Of a stretch of 64,000 bases of DNA, positions 18,293-26,236 are shown in pieces; positions within the stretch are counted from its first letter, which is position 1, and every line of letters begins with the position of its first letter. This DNA comes from Mucilaginibacter sp. OK283 (lineage in GTDB: Bacteria; Bacteroidota; Bacteroidia; Sphingobacteriales; Sphingobacteriaceae). Location: NCBI RefSeq assembly GCF_900110415.1, contig NZ_FODR01000001.1, forward strand, positions 930,001 to 994,000, given 5' to 3'. The position numbers and the translations under genes were made by a program. Under the pieces are notes generated by a model. The model was given only the letters and a program-made list of their open reading frames with translations. It did no database searches and had not been told where the DNA came from.

Positions 18293-19402
18293 ATGAGCAA
18301 GCAATTTACCACCGCAAAATTAATTACTACGCTTTTTATAGCCGCAGGCATGTTAAGTGCATGCGACCCTCCCACAAAAAAGGCCGCCGATGCAGACAGC
18401 AGCAAAGCTCATACCGGCAAAAAGGTAAAATTCCTTTCGCAACCGCTTATCAGCTCCATTTACACTGCCGATCCATCGGCTCATGTGTTTAACGGCAAAA
18501 TTTATATTTATCCATCGCATGATATTAATGCAGGCATCCCCGAAAATGACAATGGCGACCATTTTGCCATGAAAGATTATCATATTCTTTCGATGGATAG
18601 CATTGGCGGCAAGGTTACTGATAACGGCGTTGGGTTTGATATTAAAGATATTCCCTGGGCCGGCCGCCAGCTTTGGGCGCCCGATGCCGCTTATAAAAAT
18701 GGCACCTATTATTTATACTTCCCGGTAAAGGATAAAAAAGACGTTTTCCATATCGGCGTGGCTACATCGGCCAGCCCCGTTGGGCCGTTTAAGGCAGAGC
18801 CGGAGCCTATTGCCGGAAGCTACAGCATTGATCCGGCTGTGTTTACCGATACCGACGGTAAAACCTATATGTATTTTGGCGGTATTTGGGGCGGGCAATT
18901 ACAGCGCTGGTCGACCGGAAAATATGAGGCAGATGGCTCAAAAACCGATTCGAAACAGGAAGATGCCCCGGCCATCAGTTGCCGTGTAGCCCTGTTAACA
19001 CCTGATATGAAAAGCTTTGACGGTGCGGTAAAGGATGTTGTTATTTTAGATAGCCTGGGCAAACCGTTATTAACTAAGGATCATGACCGCCGGTTTTTTG
19101 AAGGGTCATGGATGCACAAATACAATGGTAAATATTACTTCACTTACTCAACAGGCGATACGCACTTGCTTTGCTACGCGATAGGCGATAAACCGCTTGG
19201 GCCATTTACCTACAAAGGCGTATTTATGAAACCGGTACAAGGATGGACTACCCATCACTCCATTATCGAAATAAAAGGCAAATGGTATATATTTTACCAT
19301 GATACCCAAATATCGGGTAAAACCCACCTGCGTAATGTAAAGGTGACGGAGCTGCAGCATAATACAGATGGCTCTATTAAACTCATCGATCCATTTTTGT
19401 AA
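18293..19402 (+). CDS. GH43 lipoprotein (xylosidase/arabinofuranosidase)
   Basis: 369 residues with a lipoprotein signal: Cys24 in LSAC. A five-bladed GH43 propeller follows with the three expected acids: Asp in YTADPSAHV (base), Asp in SIDPAVF, and Glu in FFEGSWMHK (acid). It removes xylose or arabinose from xylo-oligosaccharides. It starts 23 bases after GH67, so it belongs to the same LacI-controlled operon. The subfamily, and therefore the exact sugar, was not determined. Confidence 0.87.
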   Translation: MSKQFTTAKLITTLFIAAGMLSACDPPTKKAADADSSKAHTGKKVKFLSQPLISSIYTADPSAHVFNGKIYIYPSHDINAGIPENDNGDHFAMKDYHILSMDSIGGKVTDNGVGFDIKDIPWAGRQLWAPDAAYKNGTYYLYFPVKDKKDVFHIGVATSASPVGPFKAEPEPIAGSYSIDPAVFTDTDGKTYMYFGGIWGGQLQRWSTGKYEADGSKTDSKQEDAPAISCRVALLTPDMKSFDGAVKDVVILDSLGKPLLTKDHDRRFFEGSWMHKYNGKYYFTYSTGDTHLLCYAIGDKPLGPFTYKGVFMKPVQGWTTHHSIIEIKGKWYIFYHDTQISGKTHLRNVKVTELQHNTDGSIKLIDPFL

Positions 19403-19412
19403 TAACGTTGCT

Positions 19413-20249
19413 ATGAAGGTGCTCAAATTAATATCAATAACTTTGTTGTTGAGCTGTATATTGTGCGGATATGGCTTTGCCCAGCAGGCAAGGCTGGTTA
19501 CCATACCCAACTCTAATCATCTGCAGATGCATTCCAAACTGGCAGGCAATCAATATGATATTTATATCCATTACCCGACGGGTTATGATACCGCTAAGCG
19601 AAAATTCCCGGTATTGTATGTTGTTGATGGCGATAATGATTTTTCGCCTTCACTGGAATATCTTGGGCTTTTGATGGCGGAATACCATATTCCCGAGCCT
19701 ATATTGGTGGCCATTGGCGATGGCGGTTTAATAGGTACGCCGGGTAATAAACGCAATCGCGATTTTACGCCGACAAAGAACCCTGCAATGCCCGAAAGTG
19801 GTGGTGCACCTGCTTTTTTAGCCTTTATCGAAAAAGAACTTATGCCCACTATCGACGCGGGTTTAAAAACAGATACTGCTAATCGAACCTTATATGGCTA
19901 TTCTATGGGCGGCTTATTTGCCACGTATGCCTTGTTTACGCAGCCAACCCTTTTTAAAAACATTCTTATAGGTAGTCCGGCTTTAGGTTATGATAACGGC
20001 AGTATTTTCGGTGTAGAAAAAAGCTATTTCGGCAAACATAAAAGCCTGCCTGCAAATGTTTTTATTGAAGTAGGCGGGCTTGAAGCGCCGGGGCAGGTAG
20101 TGCCCAATAAACAACTGGTTGCTTTACTTGATGAGCGTAATTACCAAAAGCTTGTTTTTAAGCACATCATTATCGACGATGTTACCCATTTATCGGGTAA
20201 GCCGGTTACAATGCTTAAGGCGCTACAGTGGGTATACGCGGGCAAGTAA
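19413..20249 (+). CDS. CE1/esterase-D-like alpha/beta hydrolase
   Basis: 278 residues from the ATG at 19413, which gives a clean signal peptide ending GFAQ; a longer frame would overlap GH43. The serine elbow is GYSMGG with Ser164, and a His near residue 260 (DVTHLS) may complete the triad. The family includes feruloyl, acetylxylan and siderophore esterases. In this operon between GH43 and GH35, removal of an ester side group from hemicellulose oligosaccharides is most likely. Starts 10 bases after GH43. Confidence 0.8.
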   Translation: MKVLKLISITLLLSCILCGYGFAQQARLVTIPNSNHLQMHSKLAGNQYDIYIHYPTGYDTAKRKFPVLYVVDGDNDFSPSLEYLGLLMAEYHIPEPILVAIGDGGLIGTPGNKRNRDFTPTKNPAMPESGGAPAFLAFIEKELMPTIDAGLKTDTANRTLYGYSMGGLFATYALFTQPTLFKNILIGSPALGYDNGSIFGVEKSYFGKHKSLPANVFIEVGGLEAPGQVVPNKQLVALLDERNYQKLVFKHIIIDDVTHLSGKPVTMLKALQWVYAGK

Positions 20250-20316
20250 CAGGATCATTTGGAAAGGTATTAATTGTTTTATCATTGGGATTAAGCATTA
20301 AAGTAATTCAACCGTT

Positions 20317-21945
20317 ATGAAATCAGTTGTTTTAGCATTTATTTGGTGTTGCTTGATGGCTTTTGAAACCAAAGCGCAAAACAGCAGCCCGGCAATGCCG
20401 CAAATTAAATACCGGGGTGATAATGCCGAATTGCTGGTGAATGGCAAACCCTTACTGATGACTGCCGGGGAATTAGGAAACTCAAGCGCTTCAAGTACAG
20501 CGTACATGGATTCTATTTGGCTCAAACTCAAAAAAATGCACCTGAATACCTTGATAGCCCCGGTATATTGGGAGTTGATGGAGCCAAAGGAAGGTGCGTT
20601 TAACTTTATGCTGGTTGATTACCTTATAAAAAGCGCCCGGGAACATCAAATTAAACTGGTATTACTTTGGTTTGGCACCTGGAAAAACAGCATGAGCTGT
20701 TACGCGCCAGCGTGGGTTAAAACAGATCAAAAACGCTTTCCGCGTGTGCAAAGCAGCGAAGGCCGATCTGAGGAGATCATTACGCCGTTTTCTGAAAACG
20801 CATTGAAGGCAGATTGTAAAGCTTTTGCCGCGTTCATGCGGCACTTAAAACAAACAGACAGCCAGCAGCATACGGTAGTAATGATACAGGTAGAAAATGA
20901 AATAGGCATGCTGCCCAGTGCCCGCGACCATTCAAAGTCGGCCGACGCTGCTTTTGGCCAGGCTGTTCCCGAAAAGCTAATCGCTTATTTGAATTTGCAT
21001 CGGGATAAACTTGTACCCGAAATTCAAACGGCCTGGGAGGGCAATGGCTATAAAAAAGCAGGTAGCTGGGAGGCTGTTTTTGGTAAAAGCACGGCTACCG
21101 ATGAAATGTTTATAGCCTGGTATTTTGCCAGCTATGCCAATGAAGTAGCCAGGGCAGGTAAAGCGGTTTACCCGTTGCCAATGTATGTAAACGCGGCCCT
21201 TAACGCGCCCGGTAAGCAGCCCGGGCAATACCCAAGCGGTGGCCCGTTGCCCCATTTAATCGATGTTTGGAAAGCTGCCGCCCCGGATATCGACCTACTT
21301 TCGCCTGATTTTTATAACCCCAATTTTAAGTATTGGAATGACCGCTACACCCGGCCGGATAATGCCTTGCTGATTCCCGAACATCGTTTTGAAGAAGGGG
21401 TGGATGCAAAAGCTTTTTATGCAATTGGTCACTATAAGGCCCTGGGTTTTTCTCCTTTTTCGATTGAGTCTGGCAAAAAGCCCGAAACAGAATCGTTGGG
21501 CAAATGCTATGATATTATTAACCAGTTATCGGGCGAGATTAGCAAAGCCAAAAAACAAGGTTTGATGGAAGGGATGTTGTTAAGTAAGGTTGTCGATACT
21601 GTGAAATTGGAAATGGGCGATTATATATTAACCGTTGCGCACGATTTAACCTTAGGTTGGTCACCAAAGGCCAAAGAAGCAACCTGGCCGCTGACGGGCG
21701 GCATCATCATCGCTTTATCAAAAGATGAGTTTTATGTGGGTGGCACCGGGCTGGTAGTAAGTTTTAAACCCAAAAACCAGTCGCAACGGGCAGGAATACA
21801 AAGTGTTGATGAGGGCACTTTTGTTAACGGTAAATGGCAGGCACGACGTCGTTTAAACGGCGATGAAGACCACCAGGGCCGGCACCTCAGGATCCCGACG
21901 GGCGAATATGGCATTCAACGTATTAAGCTTTACAACTATGAATAA
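20317..21945 (+). CDS. GH35 beta-galactosidase-like enzyme with DUF5597 end
   Basis: 542 residues with a signal peptide ending TKAQ. The clan A barrel carries acid/base Glu195 in VENEIG and nucleophile Glu355 in LIPEHRF. The C-terminal beta domain (about 400-542) fits DUF5597, found in a GH35 subgroup. It removes beta-galactose, or possibly another sugar, from side chains of hemicellulose oligosaccharides. It is the last gene of the LacI-controlled operon. Confidence 0.85.
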   Translation: MKSVVLAFIWCCLMAFETKAQNSSPAMPQIKYRGDNAELLVNGKPLLMTAGELGNSSASSTAYMDSIWLKLKKMHLNTLIAPVYWELMEPKEGAFNFMLVDYLIKSAREHQIKLVLLWFGTWKNSMSCYAPAWVKTDQKRFPRVQSSEGRSEEIITPFSENALKADCKAFAAFMRHLKQTDSQQHTVVMIQVENEIGMLPSARDHSKSADAAFGQAVPEKLIAYLNLHRDKLVPEIQTAWEGNGYKKAGSWEAVFGKSTATDEMFIAWYFASYANEVARAGKAVYPLPMYVNAALNAPGKQPGQYPSGGPLPHLIDVWKAAAPDIDLLSPDFYNPNFKYWNDRYTRPDNALLIPEHRFEEGVDAKAFYAIGHYKALGFSPFSIESGKKPETESLGKCYDIINQLSGEISKAKKQGLMEGMLLSKVVDTVKLEMGDYILTVAHDLTLGWSPKAKEATWPLTGGIIIALSKDEFYVGGTGLVVSFKPKNQSQRAGIQSVDEGTFVNGKWQARRRLNGDEDHQGRHLRIPTGEYGIQRIKLYNYE

Positions 21946-21968
21946 GCAGCGACCTCAATTATGACATT

Positions 21969-22041
21969 TATTTCACGCAAAAGACGCTGATAAGCAAAAT
22001 GACTGGCTTGTTTTTTCTTAGTGTTTTTGGCAAGAAACGGT
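21969..22041. repeat. Decayed palindromic intergenic repeat
   Basis: The left side TTCACGCAAAAGACGCTGAT and the right side containing CTTAGTGTTTTTGGCAAG are imperfect reverse complements. It resembles palindromic repeats of the type CACGCAAAGACGC common in Bacteroidota intergenic DNA. It could serve as a weak terminator for the GH35 operon. Confidence 0.35.
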
Positions 22042-22116
22042 AAACAGCGATTATATGGCAGAAGATTTCAAAAGTGATTTTCCCACAAGCGCATTGCCAG
22101 GAAAATCGCACATAGT

Positions 22117-22417
22117 TGGGTTAACATAACTTAACACATTTCAGATATATTTTAATTTAAATACTTAATAATCAACATATTGAATTTTGACATGGTTAAC
22201 ACTAAACTGATCGTGCAATTTAGGTGCATCCAAATATTTGTGCCTGTTGTTGGCCAATACAAGTCCCTTGTGTACCTGGATCATTTAACCGCGATAAGCC
22301 AATAAAAATAAGGTATCGCTTGATGCTTATATCTTCCCGACGCTATAAGCTTATTCCGTTAGCTATTATTAAATAACAGCTTATCGCCTTTAACTATTTA
22401 GATGCGTTTGCCCTGAA
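22117..22417 (+). ncRNA. Candidate structured element, copy A (unassigned)
   Basis: This 301-base stretch shares six conserved blocks with 36927-37194, separated by divergent spacers. Blocks include GTTAACATAACTTAAC (near 22119), GGTTAACACTAAACTGAT (near 22195), TTTGTGCCTGTTGTTGGCCA (22237-22256), AAGCTTATTCCGTTAGCTAT (22347-22366) and GATGCGTTTGCCCTGAA (22401-22417). The arm TGCATCCAAAT (about 22225) is complementary to ATTTAGATGCG (about 22396), with one mismatch and one wobble pair. It lies downstream of GH35 and 76 bases upstream of the Crp/Fnr gene. It may be an RNA or a regulatory DNA repeat; strand assumed from the neighbours. Confidence 0.45.
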
Positions 22418-22492
22418 GCACATTGCCAGCTGATTTGGAATTTATAATTAATTCCTAACTTTAAATTGTCAGCGTACCAGTTATAACTGCCA

Positions 22493-23065
22493 ATGGAAAC
22501 CAAAGAAATTTTAAAAGCGCACGTAGCTAAAATAGCCAGTTTGACCGACGAGCAGTTTGACTATTTCTTTTCGCATTTTAAACAGCAGCGTTTTCAAAAA
22601 GGGCAGGCCCTTATTACCGAAGGTGATAAGGTAGATTGTGAATATTTTGTAATCTCCGGCTGCTTAAAATCCTTCTTTATCAACGATGATCTCAAAATGT
22701 TTATCCTGCAATTTGCCATGCCCACCTGGTGGGCATCAGATTATAATGCGTTATATAATAATACCAGGGCTACCATCAATGTAGATTGTATTACCAATAC
22801 GGAGGTTCTTTGCCTTAGTAATGAGGATAGGGAGAAGCTATGTAATGAACTCCACAATGCCGAACATTTTTTTAGATGGAGAACTAATAAAGGATACGTG
22901 GCTGCTCAAAAAAGGCTGTTATCGTTCATGAATAATAATGTGAAATACCGGTATGAAGAGCTTTTGAAGCTTTATCCGGAGCTTTATAATATTGTCCCTA
23001 AAAACCTGATTGCTGCATACTTAGGCGTTTCGAGAGAAACCCTGAGCCGGCTTTATAACACCTGA
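22493..23065 (+). CDS. Crp/Fnr-family transcriptional regulator
   Basis: 190 residues: an N-terminal cyclic-nucleotide-binding-like domain (about 20-115) and a C-terminal winged helix. The recognition helix reads GVSRETLSR, with Arg181, Glu182 and Arg186 at the same spacing as the DNA-reading residues of E. coli CRP. The cAMP pocket motif (GEL...RS) is not conserved, so another signal is likely. Two sites of type GTGA-N6-TCAC lie just after its stop codon, before the YceI gene, so it most likely controls the downstream operon. Confidence 0.88.
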   Translation: METKEILKAHVAKIASLTDEQFDYFFSHFKQQRFQKGQALITEGDKVDCEYFVISGCLKSFFINDDLKMFILQFAMPTWWASDYNALYNNTRATINVDCITNTEVLCLSNEDREKLCNELHNAEHFFRWRTNKGYVAAQKRLLSFMNNNVKYRYEELLKLYPELYNIVPKNLIAAYLGVSRETLSRLYNT

Positions 23066-23066
23066 A

Positions 23067-23082
23067 AGTGATGTATATCACA
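23067..23082. promoter_or_regulatory. CRP-type operator 1
   Basis: AGTGATGTATATCACA fits GTGA-N6-TCACA. It starts two bases after the regulator stop codon and is centred 37 bases upstream of site 2. Confidence 0.7.
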
Positions 23083-23103
23083 TAAATATCGATTCATTTT
23101 AAA

Positions 23104-23119
23104 TGTGATGTAGGTCACA
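23104..23119. promoter_or_regulatory. CRP-type operator 2
   Basis: TGTGATGTAGGTCACA is a full match to TGTGA-N6-TCACA. A possible weak -7 box GTACTTTG (23142-23149) lies 22 bases downstream, which would place the site near -40 to -45, a typical activator position. The YceI ATG is at 23175. Confidence 0.75.
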
Positions 23120-23174
23120 CGTGCCCCTGAAATTTCCTGCCGTACTTTGTTGTGTAATTAAAAACACAAATAAA

Positions 23175-23693
23175 ATGGAAACTCAAAAATTTGAAATCGT
23201 AAGCACCCAAAGCAATATTGATTGGGTAGGCCGTAAGGTAACCGGGGCACACAATGGTACCATAGCCGTTAAAGAAGGTGAATTTATTTTAAATGATGGT
23301 AAACTTGCCGGTGGTAAATTCACTATCGATACTACATCTATCAAAATACTGGATGTAACCGACCCTACAACCAATGCGCAGTTTGCTGGTCACCTTGCTT
23401 CTGATGATTTTTTCTCTATTGAAAAATATCCGGAGGCAACTTTACATATCACCTCAGTTTCGGGCAATCATGTTGAAGGTGATCTGACCATCAAAGGCAT
23501 CACGCATCCTGTTGGTTTTGATGCAGCCATCAACATAAATGGTAACCTGTTAACTACAACCGGAAAGCTGGTAATTGACCGCACCAAATACGGAATAAAA
23601 TTCCGTTCAGGTAATTTCTTTAAAGATCTTGGAGATACGCTGATTTACAATGATTTTGAACTTAAAGTAAATGTAACCGCAAAAGCTGCCTGA
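23175..23693 (+). CDS. YceI-family protein
   Basis: 172 residues from the ATG at 23175; a GTG 54 bases upstream would add residues that overlap the likely promoter. It has the YceI lipocalin-like pattern: an N-terminal SNIDWVGRK, VKEGEF, SDDFFSIEKYPEA and LTIKGITHPV. YceI proteins bind long isoprenoid or lipid-like molecules. No signal peptide is present, so it is probably cytoplasmic. It is the first structural gene after the CRP-type sites. Confidence 0.9.
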   Translation: METQKFEIVSTQSNIDWVGRKVTGAHNGTIAVKEGEFILNDGKLAGGKFTIDTTSIKILDVTDPTTNAQFAGHLASDDFFSIEKYPEATLHITSVSGNHVEGDLTIKGITHPVGFDAAININGNLLTTTGKLVIDRTKYGIKFRSGNFFKDLGDTLIYNDFELKVNVTAKAA

Positions 23694-23722
23694 TAAGCAG
23701 CTTTTGCATAAAAATTAAAGCC

Positions 23723-23941
23723 ATGCCATACGTAAAAATTGAAGTAACCCGTGAAGGCGTTACCAGAGAACAAAAACAGCAACTGATTAAAGGGGTTACC
23801 GATCTGTTGAGTGATGTATTGAACAAAGACCCGCAATTAACCTTTGTAGTTATCCAGGAGGTTGACCTTGACAACTGGGGCCATGCCGGAGAGCAGGTAT
23901 CTGTGTTGAGAGAAAGAGGCATAACTGCTGATAGAAAATAA
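23723..23941 (+). CDS. 4-oxalocrotonate tautomerase-like protein
   Basis: 72 residues starting Met-Pro, so Pro2 becomes the catalytic N-terminal proline after Met removal. The chain MPYVKIEVTREGVTREQK and the EVDLDNWGHAG segment fit the small tautomerase superfamily. It may isomerise an enol or unsaturated keto acid; the substrate is unknown. It lies 29 bases after YceI and 4 bases before the SDR, clearly within the operon. Confidence 0.85.
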   Translation: MPYVKIEVTREGVTREQKQQLIKGVTDLLSDVLNKDPQLTFVVIQEVDLDNWGHAGEQVSVLRERGITADRK

Positions 23942-23945
23942 GAAA

Positions 23946-24680
23946 ATGAAGAAGCAAACAATAATAGTTACAGGTGCCTCATCTGGCATAGGTAAAGAAG
24001 TAGCCCGCCACTTTTTGGCCAACGGCGACAATGTAGTGATCAATTCGGCAACTGCCGAAAAATTAGAGCAGACTTACCAGGAGCTGGGCGGGGGCGAAAA
24101 CCTGGCTATGGTAGCCGGTAATGTGAAACACAAAAGTACCGGGGAGAAACTCCTTGCAATCGCACTTGAAAAATTTGGCTCGGCAGATGTACTGGTGAAC
24201 AACGCAGGCATCTATGAAACCAGGCCATTCCTTGAAGTAGACGAAGCTTACCTCGACCGCTTTTTGGATACCAACCTGAAGGGTACATTCTTCACCACCC
24301 AGGCTGTTATTCCGCAAATGCTTAAACAGCGCGATGGGGTAGTTATCAATATCGGCACACCGCTGGTAGTCCATGCTCTTGGAGGCGCTCCCTCCACCGC
24401 ACCCGTTGCATCAAAGGGGGCAATCCATTCGCTCACCTTACAACTTGCGGCCGAATTTGGCAAAGATAACATCAGGGTTAATACAATTGCGCCGGGAGTT
24501 ATCCGTACGCCTATGCACGGCGCCGAGGTTGACAAAGGCGCGGGATTGCACCTGGTGAACCGCGTTGGCGAGGTGGAAGATATCGCTCAAATGGTTTATA
24601 CCGTTGCCAAAAGTAATTTTATTAACGGTGCCATCATCAACGTAGACGGTGGTATGGGAGCCGGGCACAACTTGAATTAA
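23946..24680 (+). CDS. Atypical SDR without catalytic tyrosine
   Basis: 244 residues with intact cofactor motifs TGASSGIG (9-16) and NNAG (85-88). The active-site segment is unusual: Lys157 is present in VASKG, but the position of the catalytic Tyr, four residues before it, is Pro153. The normal catalytic Ser region reads NIGTPL. It may be a non-catalytic or altered SDR that still binds NAD(P). The operon position suggests a role linked to the neighbouring tautomerase and nitronate monooxygenase. Confidence 0.8.
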   Translation: MKKQTIIVTGASSGIGKEVARHFLANGDNVVINSATAEKLEQTYQELGGGENLAMVAGNVKHKSTGEKLLAIALEKFGSADVLVNNAGIYETRPFLEVDEAYLDRFLDTNLKGTFFTTQAVIPQMLKQRDGVVINIGTPLVVHALGGAPSTAPVASKGAIHSLTLQLAAEFGKDNIRVNTIAPGVIRTPMHGAEVDKGAGLHLVNRVGEVEDIAQMVYTVAKSNFINGAIINVDGGMGAGHNLN

Positions 24681-24681
24681 C

Positions 24682-25134
24682 ATGAAAACGCTTTTATTGA
24701 CCGCTTTTTTGTCATGCACTTTGCTGGTATTAAAAGCGCAAAATTCAAAGAAAATGGAAACTAATAATCAAGATTCATTAGCCATCACCCAGGTGCTGGA
24801 AAATTATTACTTCAAAGGCATCTACGAAGGTGATATTAATACACTGAAACAGATTTACAATCCCGGCACTTTATTATTCGGCGATGTTAAGGGGCAGCCA
24901 TATGCCAAAACGCTCGATGAATATCTGGATGGCGTCGCTCATCGTCAAAGCCCGAAAGATTCCGGCAAGCCTTTTAAGGGGACAATCATCTCAATTAATG
25001 TGGTCAATTCAATAGCGGTGGCCAGGGTGCATGTTAAAATGTACGATTTTAATTATGATGAGTTCCTGTCGTTTCATAAAATTGATAACAGCTGGCTTAT
25101 CGTTAATAAAATGATTAGCGATGTAGCCCAATAA
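24682..25134 (+). CDS. Exported NTF2-like (SnoaL/lumazine-binding type) protein
   Basis: 150 residues. A hydrophobic N-terminus ending LKAQ suggests export. The remainder, about 120 residues, has the cone-shaped NTF2-like pattern (VLENYYFKGIYEGDINTL... SFHKIDNSWLIVNKM). Such proteins bind small hydrophobic molecules or act as small enzymes. It starts one base after the SDR stop, so it is translationally coupled. A second ATG at 24754 (METNNQ) would give a cytoplasmic form like its operon neighbours. Confidence 0.75.
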   Translation: MKTLLLTAFLSCTLLVLKAQNSKKMETNNQDSLAITQVLENYYFKGIYEGDINTLKQIYNPGTLLFGDVKGQPYAKTLDEYLDGVAHRQSPKDSGKPFKGTIISINVVNSIAVARVHVKMYDFNYDEFLSFHKIDNSWLIVNKMISDVAQ

Positions 25135-25143
25135 ATTTTAAAG

Positions 25144-26232
25144 ATGATGTGGTACCAAACAAAAGCATCCCAAATACTGGGTATCCAATACCCTATCCTG
25201 CAAGGGCCATTCGGCGGCAACCTGTCGTCTGTTGAGCTGGTGTCAACAGTATCTAACGCCGGCGGGCTTGGTGGTTACGGAGCTTACACGTTAAGTCCGC
25301 AGGAAATAATCGAAGTAGATAAGCAAATCAAAACGGCAACCAATAAGCCCTACAATATTAACCTGTGGGTTTCGGATACAGATGCCGTGAACGGTACTGT
25401 TTCAGACGAGCAGTTTAAACAGGCCGAAGAATTATTCAGGCCTTATTTTGATGAGTTGGGAATTGCCCTGCCCCAAAAACCTATGGTGTTTACATCGCGT
25501 TTTGAAAATCAGGTCGAAGTTATCCTGCATCAAAGGCCGCCGGTATTTAGCTTTATGTTTGGCATCCCATCTGCCGATATTCTTGAACAATGCCGCCGGC
25601 TGGGCATTGTTACCGTAGGCGCGGCAACTACGCTGGATGAAGCCATAGTGCTGGAATCAGCCGGGGTCGACCTCATTATCGCTTCCGGTTTTGAAGCGGG
25701 AGGACATCGCCCATCATTCCTGGCACCGGCAGAATCATCTACCACCGGGACTTTTGTTTTGCTTCAACTGATTAAGGAGAAGGTAAAAACCCCGGTTATA
25801 GCTGCAGGTGGTATTGCCAACGGAAAAGGTGTTGCCGCCGCGTTGGTACTTGGCGCAGATGCCGCACAAATTGGTACCGCGTTCCTGGCAACCGATGAAT
25901 CGAATGCTACTGCAATCCACCGGCAAATGCTGTTTTCTGATGCGGCTAAGTATACCGCCTTATCGCGAGCATTTACCGGGAGATTGGGCAGAGGCATAAC
26001 CAGCCGCATTGCAAAGGACCTGGTGCATAAGGAAAAAGGTTTTCTTCCCTTCCCGCTACAAACACAGTTTATGGCGCATTTACGAAAAGCCGCTATCGAA
26101 CAGGAAAAATGGGATATGATCCTGTTCTGGGGTGGGCAGATAGCGCCGGTGCTGAAACATACAAAGGCCGCCGAACTGATGAAGTCTATATTGGAAGAAA
26201 CCACAGTGTATTTTGACCATTTAAAAGTATGA
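25144..26232 (+). CDS. Nitronate monooxygenase (2-nitropropane dioxygenase family)
   Basis: 362 residues forming an FMN-binding TIM barrel: YPILQGPFGG at the N-terminus, His188 in EAGGHRP as the probable catalytic base, and the phosphate-binding segment VIAAGGIANGKGVAAALVLGADAAQIGTAFL. Nitronate monooxygenases oxidise propionate-3-nitronate and other nitronates to aldehydes and nitrite, protecting the cell from plant and fungal nitro toxins. Its location in the Crp/Fnr-linked operon supports a detoxification role. Confidence 0.87.
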   Translation: MMWYQTKASQILGIQYPILQGPFGGNLSSVELVSTVSNAGGLGGYGAYTLSPQEIIEVDKQIKTATNKPYNINLWVSDTDAVNGTVSDEQFKQAEELFRPYFDELGIALPQKPMVFTSRFENQVEVILHQRPPVFSFMFGIPSADILEQCRRLGIVTVGAATTLDEAIVLESAGVDLIIASGFEAGGHRPSFLAPAESSTTGTFVLLQLIKEKVKTPVIAAGGIANGKGVAAALVLGADAAQIGTAFLATDESNATAIHRQMLFSDAAKYTALSRAFTGRLGRGITSRIAKDLVHKEKGFLPFPLQTQFMAHLRKAAIEQEKWDMILFWGGQIAPVLKHTKAAELMKSILEETTVYFDHLKV

Positions 26233-26236
26233 TATC

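Larger units (their letters stand above)
21946..22492. other. 547-base intergenic region with conserved element
   Basis: Contains a decayed palindromic repeat (about 21969-22041) and copy A of the block-conserved element (22117-22417). The last 75 bases before the Crp/Fnr gene should hold its promoter, but no clear TAnnTTTG box was seen. No ORF with a credible start. Confidence 0.6.

Noticed and set aside
22117..22417. Interpreting the repeated element as a MITE
   Set aside because: The two ends of the conserved region are not inverted repeats of each other and no target duplication is seen.
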